Origin: Embleya scabrispora
GTDB lineage: Bacteria; Actinomycetota; Actinomycetes; Streptomycetales; Streptomycetaceae
Assembly: GCF_002024165.1 (NCBI RefSeq)
Contig: NZ_MWQN01000004.1
Coordinates: forward strand, 124,001 to 188,000
DNA: 64,000 nt
Direction: 5' to 3'
Part shown: piece after piece, positions 9,128-17,874 of the stretch
Layout: each line of letters starts with the position of its first letter
Position numbering within the stretch: position 1 is the stretch's first letter
Made by a program: the position numbers and the translations under genes
The notes under the pieces: generated by a model
Seen by the model: only the letters and a program-made list of their open reading frames with translations
Told to the model about the DNA's origin: nothing
The model's database searches: none

Positions 9128-9646
9128 CTAGGGGCGGATGACGATGGTACTGACTGTGCCGTTGCCCCAGACGGTGGTGTTCATCATCATGCGTCCGTCC
9201 AGCGACACCGCGGTAAATTCCGGCACGAAGTGCGTAGTGAACAGTGTCGCGAACCCGCTCCGTAGCTTGGTCACTTCGCTCGTGACCAGGTCCCAGTCGT
9301 CGAGCAGGCGGACCTGGACCCAGGCCCAGTCGTCATCTTCGGGCTCTCCGTCCGTAGGGTGCGGGTTGTAGTCGACGCCGAGAAGGAACTCCCGGTCCTG
9401 ATTGAAGAGTCCGTATTGCGTTGCCATCCGAAACCAACTCGCGTTGACCTTGTCAGCCATGTCCGGGGCGTCGACATCGGCGATTTCGTCCGTATATGAG
9501 TCGAATCGCCCATGCTCGGGGCGCGCACTCGCCGGCGAGCACCCCGCGGGCAGTGGCGGCAGGGGGACCTCGTCCTGACGCCGTTGCACGAAGTGAAGCC
9601 CGGCAGGTGCGATCAGGGCGGCTATCTCGGTGTCGGTCAGCGTCAC
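9128..9646 (-). CDS. Hypothetical protein, 172 aa
   Basis: A GTG-initiated frame of 172 residues with good codon bias. It is acidic and tryptophan-containing (PEDDDWAWVQVRLLDDWD) and has no signal peptide or membrane helix. It begins with a short helical segment (TLTDTEIAALIAPAGLHFV) and ends in a probable beta-rich stretch (AVSLDGRMMMNTTVWGNGT). I do not recognise the family. It sits between an IS5 relic and a transposon remnant, so it may be cargo of a mobile element. No Shine-Dalgarno sequence is visible, so the start is uncertain. Confidence 0.55.
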   Translation of the reverse strand: MTLTDTEIAALIAPAGLHFVQRRQDEVPLPPLPAGCSPASARPEHGRFDSYTDEIADVDAPDMADKVNASWFRMATQYGLFNQDREFLLGVDYNPHPTDGEPEDDDWAWVQVRLLDDWDLVTSEVTKLRSGFATLFTTHFVPEFTAVSLDGRMMMNTTVWGNGTVSTIVIRP

Positions 9647-9649
9647 GGA

Positions 9650-10040
9650 GGCACGATAGTCGCAGGCAGATCGCGTGATGCGCCATTTTCAGAGCTCCCG
9701 GAGGACCCAGCCGCGAGTTCTATCCTGCACGTAGCGTCTGATGACCCCGTAGGAGATCGAGGTCTCGTGCTCGTCCATGAGCTTCGCCCGGATCTCTGTG
9801 GGGCGGTGCCCCGCTTCGACCATGGAGTCGACGAGGTGCTGGACAGGATCGATGGCGGTCGGTCGACGAGGTAGCGGTTTGCGGGGGCGGGGTTCAGAGC
9901 CGTCCAGGGCGCGGCCCGGACGGTTCGCCAGGAGACGTTGTGGCGCTTTTCCAGAGCTCGCATCGGAGGGCTTCCTGTTCGGCGTCGCGCCGGATGCGCC
10001 GGTAGAGCTCCTTCTTGTCGATCTTCTTGGGCGACAAGGG
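9650..10040 (-). pseudogene. IS21/IstA-like transposase N-terminal relic
   Basis: Frames on the minus strand spell KKELYRRIRRDAE, MRALEKRHNVSWRTVRAA and, after frame changes, a proline/arginine-rich linker and a second helix-turn-helix. This is the double-HTH N-terminus of the actinobacterial IS21-type transposase. The catalytic domain is absent. It directly follows the damaged end of the TniB gene, so two different elements are joined here. Confidence 0.5.
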
Positions 10041-10093
10041 GTTGGAGCTCGCGCGCGCTGCCGCCGGGGTGGTCGGGCATCTGCAGGACTTGT

Positions 10094-10963
10094 TCAAGGA
10101 GTTCGAAGGGGCGGCTGGGGCCAACGCGGCAAGGCGTTCGAGGCGGGGCTGTCCGAACCAGTTCGATGAGCCGGTGAGGAGGCCGTGCAGGTAGCTGGCA
10201 GATAGCGGTCGAGCTGACCAAGCTCCAGGGTGGCCACCAGCCCCTTCCAGTCGGTGCCGAAGGGGAATGGGCGAGTGGGGACAAGTGTGAACCGGCCCGC
10301 GATCTGGGCCCCGCGCGTGCCGGCCAGAAGTTCGCTCTCCTCGACGCCGATGCCCGCGTGGACGAACGTCGCGGGGATGCGCTCGGAGAAGTACTTCAAG
10401 GTGTCGGAGACTTCGGCGCCGGACCGGGTGGTCTGCGAGATGTTGTGAATCTCATCGACCAGAACCAAGCCGGTGCGGGTGTCGGTGCAGACACCGACCA
10501 CCGCCTCGATGATGTCGGTCATGTTCAGCCGGGAGCGGATGGGCAGCCCCAGGAATCGGGCGAACTCCGCAGCGATCATCCGGGCGGTCGCGGCAGGCGG
10601 GACGGTGATGTAGAGCACCGGGATGCGGTCCGGGACACGGGGATGCCGGGCTCGGTCGAGGAGTTCGTGGGGCCGTCCGAGCTGGGTGATGGCGATGGTC
10701 TTGCCGGTACCGGGCAGGCCGGAGACGATCAGGCCGCGGCGGGCGCTGATCGCGTGCCGGTTGAGCAGGACGAGCCGCCGGCCGCAGGTGACCGTCTTCT
10801 CGACGAAGGACGTGGCGACCACGAGCATCCGGGCATGGTGGTCCATGCGGGCCTCGTCGTAGAGGCCCCGCTCTGTCGCAGAAAGCCGCCGCAACTCAGC
10901 GGGCAGCAGCCGGGTTGTGGGTTCGGGCGTGCCGTCGACGAATCTCCGCTCGGAGATGGTCAC
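10094..10963 (-). CDS. tniB: TniB-family AAA+ transposition ATPase (C-terminus altered)
   Basis: It starts at a GTG that overlaps the stop of the TniA fragment (GTGA). The AAA+ core is intact: Walker A GLPGTGKTIAITQ (about residue 75), Walker B LVLVDEIHNIS and a sensor region ATFVHAGIGVEES. TniB is the target-selection ATPase partner of the DDE transposase TniA in Tn5053/Tn7-like elements. After FPFGTDWKGLVATLE the sequence departs from the family; the expected YLHGRTGG-type end appears only in another frame (YLHGLLTGSS). The C-terminus is therefore rearranged and the protein probably non-functional. TniQ is not present. Confidence 0.65.
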   Translation of the reverse strand: MTISERRFVDGTPEPTTRLLPAELRRLSATERGLYDEARMDHHARMLVVATSFVEKTVTCGRRLVLLNRHAISARRGLIVSGLPGTGKTIAITQLGRPHELLDRARHPRVPDRIPVLYITVPPAATARMIAAEFARFLGLPIRSRLNMTDIIEAVVGVCTDTRTGLVLVDEIHNISQTTRSGAEVSDTLKYFSERIPATFVHAGIGVEESELLAGTRGAQIAGRFTLVPTRPFPFGTDWKGLVATLELGQLDRYLPATCTASSPAHRTGSDSPASNALPRWPQPPLRTP

Positions 10964-11340
10964 GGGCGCCTCCAGGGGTCGGCGAGCGGGTCGAACGGGC
11001 CCCGCGGGATGACCTTGGCGAGGTCGGAGTCCGCCTCGTCGTCGGGCGCCGGCTCGATGGCAGGCGGATCGGAGACCGGCCGGTCCGTGGCGGTGGCCCG
11101 GTTGCGGGCGGCGACACGGCGGCCGCGACGGGACCGGTTGGACGGGCGGGCTCTCTCCTCGTCGGGGCCGTTGTGAGCACGGCCGAGCAGGGCTGCTGCC
11201 GCATCCGCGATCTGTTCCTCGGTTCCGCCCGGGGCCTGGGCGCGGGCGTGGTCCCAGGCCGACTCGCCGAACGGGACGCCGACGCGGTGCAGGTGCTTCC
11301 AGAACACAGTGATCCACCGGGCCGGCTGCGCCGGCGAAGC
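10960..11340 (-). pseudogene. tniA: TniA-type transposase, C-terminal fragment
   Basis: About 125 residues that read as the end of an actinobacterial TniA (rve/Mu-type DDE transposase): WITVFWKHLHRVGVPFGESA, then WDHARAQAPGGTEEQIADAA, a basic linker (RPSNRSRRGRRVAARNRAT), then LAKVIPRGPFDPLADPWRR. It overlaps the TniB start by four bases, the normal operon arrangement. The catalytic core is missing; at 11332-11340 the sequence switches to an integrase tail. Confidence 0.55.
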
Positions 11341-11488
11341 TGACGTGCAGTCCTTCAACCTCGCCGAGCCGGCCTTCGCGCTCGGCTTCGGCGATGCGGG
11401 CGATCAGGTTGTCGCGGATCTCGACCAGTCGGCGGCAGCGCGTCAGCGGCTGCGGGAAACCAGTGGCGTCTCTGTGGACGCGCCTCAT
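11332..11488 (-). repeat. Integrase C-terminal fragment, copy 1
   Basis: The minus strand encodes RCRRLVEIRDNLIARIAEAE, then REGRLGEVEGLHVSFAGA, the tail of an actinobacterial tyrosine-type integrase found with transposons. A second copy lies at 12397-12562 in the same orientation. Over the shared 52-base core only a handful of differences are seen. The two copies bracket the methyltransferase gene at 11502-12329. Confidence 0.55.
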
Positions 11489-11501
11489 AGCTTGTGCGTT
11501 C

Positions 11502-12329
11502 GTGACTGATGATCCGGAGACGCGCCCGAATCGATACGACCTCGGCCGAGTGTTCGACGAGGTGCCGGAGCTCTACGACCGGGTCCGGCCGGGATACCCC
11601 GATGAGCTGTTCGCGGATCTTGCCGCTGTCACCGGCTTGGACCACAGGTCGTCGGTGCTGGAGGTGGGCTGTGGTACCGGTCAGGCGACTCGCTCGCTGG
11701 CAGCACGCGGGTGCTCAGTGACCGCCGTCGAGGCGGGCGTGGACATGGCCGCATTCGCTCGCAACCGGCTCGCCTCCTTCCACAACGTCGAAGTCGAGAC
11801 GTCGACGTTCGAGGAGTGGGACAACCGCGGTCGACGCTTCGATGTCCTCGTGGCCGCATCGTCGTGGCACTGGGTGGACCCGTTGATCGGCCGGCGGCGA
11901 GCGCACGACGTGCTCCATCCCGGAGGCTGGATGGCGCTGCTCGGCCACGTCGTTGTCCGCCGGCCAGGAGAGCCGGAGGTGTACGCCGAGACCGCCGATC
12001 TCCACGAGCGGTTCTACCCTGGGAACCCTGATTGGGGTCATCCGCCACTCGAAGAAGACGTGCGCGGCACCGACGAGGGTTGGGGCCCGGTCGACGATCC
12101 CGGAGGATTGTTCGGCCCGACTGTCGTGCGGTGGTATCCGACCGTTCAGTGGTTCGACGGAGAGGGCTTTGCCGATCTCCTACGCTCGCAGTCGCTGTAC
12201 CGGAGGCTCGACCGTGATGTCCGCGAGCCCCTGCTTGACGCCATCGCCGAGCGCATCCGCACGCGGATGGGCGACCGGGCATCACGCCGTTATCTGAGCG
12301 TCCTGCGTGTCGGACAGCGCGCCGGGTGA
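11502..12329 (+). CDS. Class I SAM-dependent methyltransferase
   Basis: 275 residues. Motif I is VLEVGCGTGQATRSLA, followed by VTAVEAGVDMAAFAR (strand 2), the DVLVAASSWHWVDP motif and HVLHPGG-like HDVLHPGGWMALLGHV. This order (a W-H-W-V segment after motif II) matches actinobacterial proteins of the Methyltransf_11/25 type. The N-terminus (NRYDLGRVFDEVPELYDRVR) is complete. The GTG start has no clear Shine-Dalgarno sequence. The gene is intact although it lies between two copies of an integrase tail and among dead transposases. It may be cargo carried in by recombination. The substrate is unknown. Confidence 0.85.
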   Translation: MTDDPETRPNRYDLGRVFDEVPELYDRVRPGYPDELFADLAAVTGLDHRSSVLEVGCGTGQATRSLAARGCSVTAVEAGVDMAAFARNRLASFHNVEVETSTFEEWDNRGRRFDVLVAASSWHWVDPLIGRRRAHDVLHPGGWMALLGHVVVRRPGEPEVYAETADLHERFYPGNPDWGHPPLEEDVRGTDEGWGPVDDPGGLFGPTVVRWYPTVQWFDGEGFADLLRSQSLYRRLDRDVREPLLDAIAERIRTRMGDRASRRYLSVLRVGQRAG

Positions 12330-12396
12330 GGCAGAGGACCGATCCTTGAACTACCGGCCCCGGCCTGATCATCCGCTGGAGAGGGCCTTGTCGGCT

Positions 12397-12562
12397 CACG
12401 CGTACCGAGGGCGACCCGGCCGAAGGCCGGCATGCCGAGGCTGACCGCATGGAATCGGCGCGACTCGGCAGCGAGTTGCGCAAGCTTGTCCTGAGCGCCT
12501 GCAAGGCTGACCTGTAGGCCCTCCACCTCGCCGAGCCGGCCTTCACGCTCGGCTTCGGCGGC
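12397..12562 (-). repeat. Integrase C-terminal fragment, copy 2
   Basis: The minus strand encodes AEAEREGRLGEVEGLQVSLA, then GAQDKLAQLAAESRRFHAVS and LGMPAFG. It extends further towards the integrase C-terminus than copy 1 but lacks the upstream RLVEIRDNL part. The join to the IS21 relic is at about 12563, directly after RQRMET. Confidence 0.55.
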
Positions 12563-13155
12563 GTCTCCATCCGCTGCCGGGCGAACCCGATCACCTGGGC
12601 GACCGCGGCCTTGAGGCTGTCGTAGCGGATCTCCCCGTGCGGGACACCGCCCAGCACGTTCAGCGCGGGCACGTGGCCCTCGAAGAAGGCTTCCTGTCCG
12701 CCGGAGGCGAACACCCGGTGGACCGCCTTGCCCGAATACGACAGCCGCAACGAGAACAGGAAGCAGGTCACCAGCTCGCCGGCCAGCCGGCCGGCCGGAC
12801 CTTGACGTCCCCGAAATCGACCTCGGCCTCCATCCCGCGCTGGTGTGTCTGCGGCACGAACGACTCCCCGACGCCCGGCCTGCGGCCTGCGGGATCTGCG
12901 GCTTCCGGGCCGCGACATGGCGGCGGACCATGGGATACGAGATCCCTACTGCGGCGTGCTCGTCGACCAGCCGATCGAAGACCCGCTTCACGGTGTGTCG
13001 CTGCTTGCGCGGCGCGTCCAGGTCCGCCCGCAACATCGCGTCGACCAGCGGCTTGTACGGATCCAGCAACGTCGCTCTCGGCGGCATGGGCTTGCGCGGT
13101 TCAGCGCCGCGTACAACTCGACCTTGGACTGACGCGGCACCGGCGCCCCCTCAAA
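12563..13155 (-). pseudogene. IS21-family transposase (IstA) relic
   Basis: Blocks in order on the minus strand: SKVELYAAL, then (after a deletion) PPRATLLDPYKPLVDAMLRA and DLDAPRKQRHTVKRVFDRLV, SYPMVRRHVAARKPQI, and in a shifted frame LAGELVTCFLFSLRLSYSGK, HRVFASGGQEAFFEGH and GEIRYDSLKAAVAQVIGFAR. These belong to the HTH and rve (DDE) regions of IstA. The first HTH and everything after the catalytic aspartates are missing. No IstB ATPase remains beside it. Confidence 0.75.
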
Positions 13156-13286
13156 TCGAAGAGCACTTCGATGCCGGCACCGCAAGAACACCGGCGCCTT
13201 CGAAACTGTTGAACATCAACCCCTGGCGAATCGCCAGAACGCCCGTGCACACCGGGCGCTTCAACGTCACCCGCGTCGTCTCCAGG

Positions 13287-13703
13287 TCACGCCGCGGCGT
13301 CTCGCCTCCGGGGCTTTCGGTCGCCCCCGAGCACGCATCGACCGACCCGGGGTCGCCGGCAGTCGCGCGATCGTGTCGCCCAACTCGCGTGTCCCGCCCG
13401 CGTTCCTCCGGGCTCCACCGCGGAGCGGTCCCGCGGCTCGGACGATTCGATGATCGACGCCCGACCCTCCCCGTCCGGCGGCTCGCCCCCGACCGAATCG
13501 GCCTTCCACAATTCGGCACCGGGAACCGTCGGGGACGTCGCAACGGGACCGGAGATCCTCGCGTCCATCTCGTCGAGGACTTCCGCCAGGACCACGCGCC
13601 GGGCCTGAACGGTCTTCAACTGCGCATCGTTTTCCGCGAGTTCCACCGACAGAGTCGCAAAGCGCTCGCGCAGGACGTCGGCCTCCCGGGTGTAGGTCGC
13701 CAC
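13287..13703 (-). other. Possible coiled-coil ORF fragment
   Basis: The first 45 residues (ADVLRERFATLSVELAENDA, then QLKTVQARRVVLAEVLDEMD) form a convincing coiled coil. The remainder becomes arginine/glycine-rich and unlike a folded protein, so the original gene was probably truncated or frameshifted near 13560. I do not recognise the family. The surrounding stretch 13160-13841 otherwise contains nothing I can support. Confidence 0.3.
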
Positions 13704-13841
13704 GACTGGCGGCAGACCGTGCGACCCGGTCGATTCTGTGTAACGTCCCTCAAGTCAACCTCGCTCGTCAACGCCCCCACCAGCACCAGGGGCGCGGGTG
13801 GACTCCGCCGGTTCGAGCCCCTGCGGCGTACCTGTGCGCCG

Positions 13842-14774
13842 TTATTCTTTCGCGAGCCCCAACTCGCCTGGCACATACAGCGGATCGGGCCGGGAGCCGT
13901 TGCGGAAGGACCTCACCCGCACATCCGTCGGCCGCTCGGCGCCCAGCGTACGCAAGGCCGCCACCGCCTTGCGAGCCAGCGACCCGGCACCCGCGTGGAC
14001 GTTCGGCCGACCCAACGTCCACTCCCACTCTCCGGGGTCCAGCCCGGCGACATGTGTCGGCCACCAGCCGGCCGCGAACATCCGCCGGGCCCGCTCGCTC
14101 CCGGGGGCGTCCCGTGTCGGCACGTTCTCGGGATCCAACTCGGGATCCACCGCGCTGGTGGCCATCGTCCCGTCGACCGACGTCATGAACTGCACGACGC
14201 TCTCGTCCGGCCCCTGCATCACCACCGCGGCATCGGTCGGCAACGTCCCCAACACCCAGTCCAGTCGGGGCCGCAAGTCGTCCCATTCGGTACACAGTTC
14301 GGGCGCGCCGAGCGCACTGGGCCGGTCGTCGAACCGCTCCAGCCCCCATCCCACCTCGAACGGGCCGTCGTTACCCCATCCGCGCACCGTCACCCCTTCC
14401 GCGGGCAACGCCAACACGTCACGCAACACGGCGACCACCGACCCACCCCGCACCGCGCGGACCTCCGCGTCGGCATACGAGCGCCAGTCAAGGGTCCATA
14501 TCGGATCGATCACCGTCGACCCCGACCCGTAGTACCAGCCCAAGTCCGTCAGCGCCTGCTCCTGATCCGCCGTCAGCGCCGATGCCCCATCGGGCAGGAA
14601 CACATCGGCCACCACAAAATCACCGTTGCGAGTCATCGTGACCGACGCCCCCTCCGGCACACCGATCCGCACCCGATCCCACGTACGCAGATAGTCATCG
14701 GCAACCACGTCGGCGACACGCGGCACCGCGCCGCTTCCCGGCTCCAACAGCGCTTCCCAGACCGTGAATTCCAT
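13842..14774 (-). CDS. Hypothetical protein, possible TY-Chap-type domains
   Basis: 310 residues from an ATG. It has an acidic N-terminal half with the segment DQEQALTDLGWYYG, then IDPIWTLDW and VVAVLRDVLALPAEGVTVRG. A helix-strand pattern ending in L-x-x-LGW recurs in actinobacterial TY-Chap (type III chaperone-like) proteins. The second half (GTLPTDAAVVMQGPDESVVQ, then VHAGAGSLARKAVAALRTLG) appears to repeat a similar alpha/beta unit. There is no signal peptide or membrane segment. The assignment rests on pattern resemblance only. The gene is monocistronic. Confidence 0.6.
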   Translation of the reverse strand: MEFTVWEALLEPGSGAVPRVADVVADDYLRTWDRVRIGVPEGASVTMTRNGDFVVADVFLPDGASALTADQEQALTDLGWYYGSGSTVIDPIWTLDWRSYADAEVRAVRGGSVVAVLRDVLALPAEGVTVRGWGNDGPFEVGWGLERFDDRPSALGAPELCTEWDDLRPRLDWVLGTLPTDAAVVMQGPDESVVQFMTSVDGTMATSAVDPELDPENVPTRDAPGSERARRMFAAGWWPTHVAGLDPGEWEWTLGRPNVHAGAGSLARKAVAALRTLGAERPTDVRVRSFRNGSRPDPLYVPGELGLAKE

Positions 14775-14937
14775 GCCGCACAGTATGGCCACGCCGTACG
14801 ACAACGGCGGACCCGATGGGCCGTGGTGTCGGGAGTGGATGAGGGGACGGCGTAACCGGCCAGGGAGCGGGGCGGCCCACCCTCCGTGTGCCCGGTCAGC
14901 GCCATTCGCCGGTAGGCGCGCGCCGTCGCGCGCGAGT

Positions 14938-14963
14938 CCTGCGCGCCCCCGGGGACGCGCAGG
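14938..14963. terminator. Hairpin downstream of the dioxygenase gene
   Basis: CCTGCGCG and CGCGCAGG form an 8-bp stem around a C/G-rich 10-base loop that can itself pair. It lies 27 bases beyond the stop codon of the minus-strand dioxygenase gene and fits a rho-independent terminator without a U-tract. Confidence 0.45.
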
Positions 14964-14989
14964 GCGGCAACCGCCTTCCGCTCGTGGGA

Positions 14990-15916
14990 TCAGCTCGATG
15001 CGCCGTGGATTCCGGTCATCAACGCGGCCAGGTCCTCGGGGGCCAGGAAGGAAGGCGGAGGTGGCGGGCCCCAGTTGAACAGGCCCCTGGCTCCCTCCAG
15101 GACTTCCGGCGTCCACAGCTGGTCGTCGACCACGCAGTCCATGTCGGAGTAGTACTCGCTGAAGTTGCCCGCCGGGTCTTTGAGATACCAGAAGAAGTTC
15201 GAGCCGGCGTAGTGCCGGCCCAGACCCCAGACGTGGCGGTCGGGATGGCCCTCCAGCATCGCGGCGGCACCGCGGCCGACTTCGTCGATGTCGTCGACCT
15301 GCCAGGAGGAATGGTGCAGGAAGGCGACCGGCGCGGCCAGGACCAGGATGTTGTGGTGATCGGTGGAACAGCGCAGGAACGCCCCGTGGTCCTTGATGTA
15401 GTCCGAGGCCCTGAAGCCGAGCCCCTCGCGGAAGAAGGCCGTGGTGGCGTCGAGATCGGTGGTGCCGATGACGGCGTGTCCCAGCTTGCGCGGGCGTACT
15501 CGTTCGGTACGCAGGACGCCGGGCGCACGCGAGTCCGTGCGCTCGGCGCGACCGGGACCGTTGTAGGCGGTGGCCGCGACCGGTTCCTGCGTCGGGCGTG
15601 GCGCGATCTCGAGGACGGCGCGCACGGCCGTGGGCCCGTCGTATGCGGTCAGCGCGCCGTCGTCGATGTGGCGGGCGACGCCGAGCCGCTTCAGGCGGGA
15701 GGCGGCGGCCGCCAGGTCGTCGGCGGTGTCGACGCCGATCCTGACCTCCACCAGGCGGCGGGTGGGCGCGTGGACGATCCCGAGTTGGCGTCCGCCGTCC
15801 CGGGTGGCGAACCAGCCGTCTCCCTCCGGAGTGAGGCCGAACTCGGCGTAGTAGGCGGCGGTTTCGGCGACGTTGGGCACCCCCATGATGATGGAGGTCA
15901 GTCGGTGCAGTGCCAC
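14990..15916 (-). CDS. VOC-family extradiol-type dioxygenase
   Basis: 308 residues, two glyoxalase/VOC modules. The N-terminal module (LTSIIMGVPNVAETAAYYAE) is degenerate. The C-terminal module keeps the metal-site context: KLGHAVIGTTDLDATTAFFR with the first His, FLHHSSWQVDDIDEVG with the second, and FFWYLKDPAGNFSEYYSD with the Glu. This architecture matches 2,3-dihydroxybiphenyl/catechol 2,3-dioxygenases, which cleave catechols with Fe(II). The gene follows the FAH-type gene after 32 bases on the same strand, consistent with one meta-cleavage operon. The start is GTG. Confidence 0.85.
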   Translation of the reverse strand: MALHRLTSIIMGVPNVAETAAYYAEFGLTPEGDGWFATRDGGRQLGIVHAPTRRLVEVRIGVDTADDLAAAASRLKRLGVARHIDDGALTAYDGPTAVRAVLEIAPRPTQEPVAATAYNGPGRAERTDSRAPGVLRTERVRPRKLGHAVIGTTDLDATTAFFREGLGFRASDYIKDHGAFLRCSTDHHNILVLAAPVAFLHHSSWQVDDIDEVGRGAAAMLEGHPDRHVWGLGRHYAGSNFFWYLKDPAGNFSEYYSDMDCVVDDQLWTPEVLEGARGLFNWGPPPPPSFLAPEDLAALMTGIHGASS

Positions 15917-15948
15917 GAGAGGACTCCTTCGTCCGTCGACGCCCGGGC

Positions 15949-16788
15949 TCAGGCCACGAAGGTCTGGCGCAGTTCACCGATGCCCTCGATGGTGCTGACG
16001 AGTTCGTCGCCCGGGGCCAACCAGCGTTGCGGGTTTCGGCCGAGGCCGACGCCCGCGGGGGTGCCGGTGAAGATCACGTCGCCCGGCAGGAGCGGCAGCA
16101 CGGCGGAGAGGCGGGCGATGAGGGTGGGCACGGGGAAGATCAGGTCACGGGTGTGGCCTTTTTGGACCTGTTCCCCGTTGATCGCGCAACGCAGTTCGAG
16201 GTCGTCGGGGTTGTCGAACTCGTCCGGCGTCACCAGCCACGGACCCATGGGCGCGAATCCGGGAAAGGACTTGCCGAGGCTGAACTGCGGTGCCGGGCCG
16301 GCCAGTTGCGAGACGCGCTCGGAGATGTCCTGGCCGACCGTCAGCCCGGCGACGTGACTCCAGGCGTCCTCTTCGCGGACATGGTGAGCGGCGCGTCCGA
16401 TCACCGCGACCAGTTCGACCTCCCAGTCGGTGTGGCCGTCCGCCGGCAACTTCACCTCGGTGACGGGTCCGCTGATGCTGGTGGCGAACTTGGTGAAGAC
16501 CGGCGGGAGTTGCTCCGGCACGGCGAAGCCCGACTCGGCGGCGTGGTCCCGGTAGTTCAGGCCGACGGCGAACGTCTGTCGCGGCGCCGGGGCGGGCGCG
16601 CCCAATTCGCGCTGCTCGAACGCCACGCCGGCGGGGAGGTCGCCGGCGGCCCAGGTACGAAACTCCTCCCACCGCTCGTAGAGGGCCTGGGTGTCGGCGG
16701 GGAAGCGTCCGTTGCAGGCTCGTTCGACGTCGACTGCCTTGCCGTCGACGATCAGGACCGGCCGGCCGGAGAGGTTGGCGATACGCAT
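15949..16788 (-). CDS. Fumarylacetoacetate-hydrolase-family protein
   Basis: 279 residues; the ATG follows AGGAG. The FAH fold is clear in the C-terminal 200 residues: FAVGLNYRDHAAESG, FTKFATSISGP, the metal-binding DWEVELVAVIGR, GQDISER, and the late GDVIFTGTPAGVGLGRNP. Family members hydrolyse or decarboxylate acylpyruvates and 2-hydroxymuconate products, which fits the extradiol dioxygenase encoded next in the same operon. The divergent GntR regulator is the likely controller. The substrate cannot be specified from sequence. Confidence 0.9.
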   Translation of the reverse strand: MRIANLSGRPVLIVDGKAVDVERACNGRFPADTQALYERWEEFRTWAAGDLPAGVAFEQRELGAPAPAPRQTFAVGLNYRDHAAESGFAVPEQLPPVFTKFATSISGPVTEVKLPADGHTDWEVELVAVIGRAAHHVREEDAWSHVAGLTVGQDISERVSQLAGPAPQFSLGKSFPGFAPMGPWLVTPDEFDNPDDLELRCAINGEQVQKGHTRDLIFPVPTLIARLSAVLPLLPGDVIFTGTPAGVGLGRNPQRWLAPGDELVSTIEGIGELRQTFVA

Positions 16789-16971
16789 GGGGAGTCTCCT
16801 GAAGGGAGCGAACCGGAGTGGGGTGTTCGGCGCCGCGTCGGCCCGTCCACTCGCGTCCAACAATTGAGCATAATGATTAGCAAGATTTTGCGGCGGCGGC
16901 AGCTACAGCGTCAAGCGTCGAGGCAGAATGCACACGCTCGATACAACCGTCCGACCGAGAGAGCAGAGGGA
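16789..16971. promoter_or_regulatory. Divergent promoter region of the catabolic operon and GntR gene
   Basis: A 183-base intergenic region with a conspicuous A/T-rich island at 16860-16890 (TTGAGCATAATGATTAGCAA at 16864-16883), unusual for this genome. The island has weak dyad character with TTG at each end. It is the most likely site for promoters and for binding of the GntR regulator. Confidence 0.45.
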
Positions 16972-17874
16972 GTGGACGTGCCAGTCGATCCGGACGGCTT
17001 CGTGCCGACCAGGAAGCCGGGAGCCGACTTCGGTGACCACCGCGCCGGGCCCGGCCCGCGCCCGAGCAACGGACCGGCAGGTGCTCGAAGCGCCGGGAGG
17101 TCCCCGCGACCGGCGGGCTCGGGGCTCGCCGAACGGGCGGCGCAGCAGGTCACGAGGTTGATCGAGGCCGCTCCTCCCGGTTCGCGGCTCGGCACGAAGG
17201 AGGAACTACGCACTCTCTGCGGGGTGTCCGTGGGAACCTTCAACGAGGCTCTGCGACTTCTCCAGGCCCGAGGGCTGGTCGGTGTGAAACCCGGGCCGGG
17301 CGGCGGGCTCTTCAGCGCCGAGCAATCTCCCATGGTCCGCCTCGGCAACTCCGTTCTGGCACTCGACGCACAGCAGAACGACGTCGCCGAGGCCGTGCGC
17401 ATCCGTGACGCGCTGGACCCGCTGCTCATCGAAGACGCGCTCTGGTACGCCTCCCCCGCCGAGATCGCCGCGTTGCGCCCCCACGTCACCGCCATGGAGA
17501 ACGCCGTGGACGAGGCCGACCCGGTCGCGTTCGTACACGCCAACTGGCGCCTGCACGCGGCCATCGCGGCGATCAGCCCGAACGCCTTGCTCGGTTCGCT
17601 CTACATACACCTGCTGGAACTGATCGAGACACACACCCTGTCGGTACTGCCGACCGGCGACCAACCGCTGGGCGAGTACATCGCCGACCGCCACGCACTG
17701 CACCGCGACCTGGTGGACGCCCTGGACCGACGTGACCGCGACGAGGCCCTTCGACTCATCCACGAACACAACACCACCCACGACGCCACTCCCAAGCCGT
17801 CGAAGCAGGCTTCGATACCACCCTCGACAAGCCACGCTGTGCCCCGCCGGCCCGGATGGATCTTCGGCTCGTAG
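16972..17874 (+). CDS. GntR-family transcriptional regulator (FadR/FCD type)
   Basis: 300 residues. A GTG preceded by AGAGGG was chosen as start. The winged-helix N-terminus (RAAQQVTRLIEAAPPGSRLG, then TKEELRTLCGVSVGTFNEAL and RLLQARGLV) is followed by an FCD ligand-binding domain with the metal/ligand residues in VAFVHANWRLHAAIAAIS and ADRHALHRDLVDALDRRD. Its position divergent from the FAH/dioxygenase operon suggests local control, with a ring-cleavage product or carboxylate as inducer. The last 18 residues run into the start of a truncated hydrolase and may not belong to the original gene. Confidence 0.88.
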   Translation: MDVPVDPDGFVPTRKPGADFGDHRAGPGPRPSNGPAGARSAGRSPRPAGSGLAERAAQQVTRLIEAAPPGSRLGTKEELRTLCGVSVGTFNEALRLLQARGLVGVKPGPGGGLFSAEQSPMVRLGNSVLALDAQQNDVAEAVRIRDALDPLLIEDALWYASPAEIAALRPHVTAMENAVDEADPVAFVHANWRLHAAIAAISPNALLGSLYIHLLELIETHTLSVLPTGDQPLGEYIADRHALHRDLVDALDRRDRDEALRLIHEHNTTHDATPKPSKQASIPPSTSHAVPRRPGWIFGS

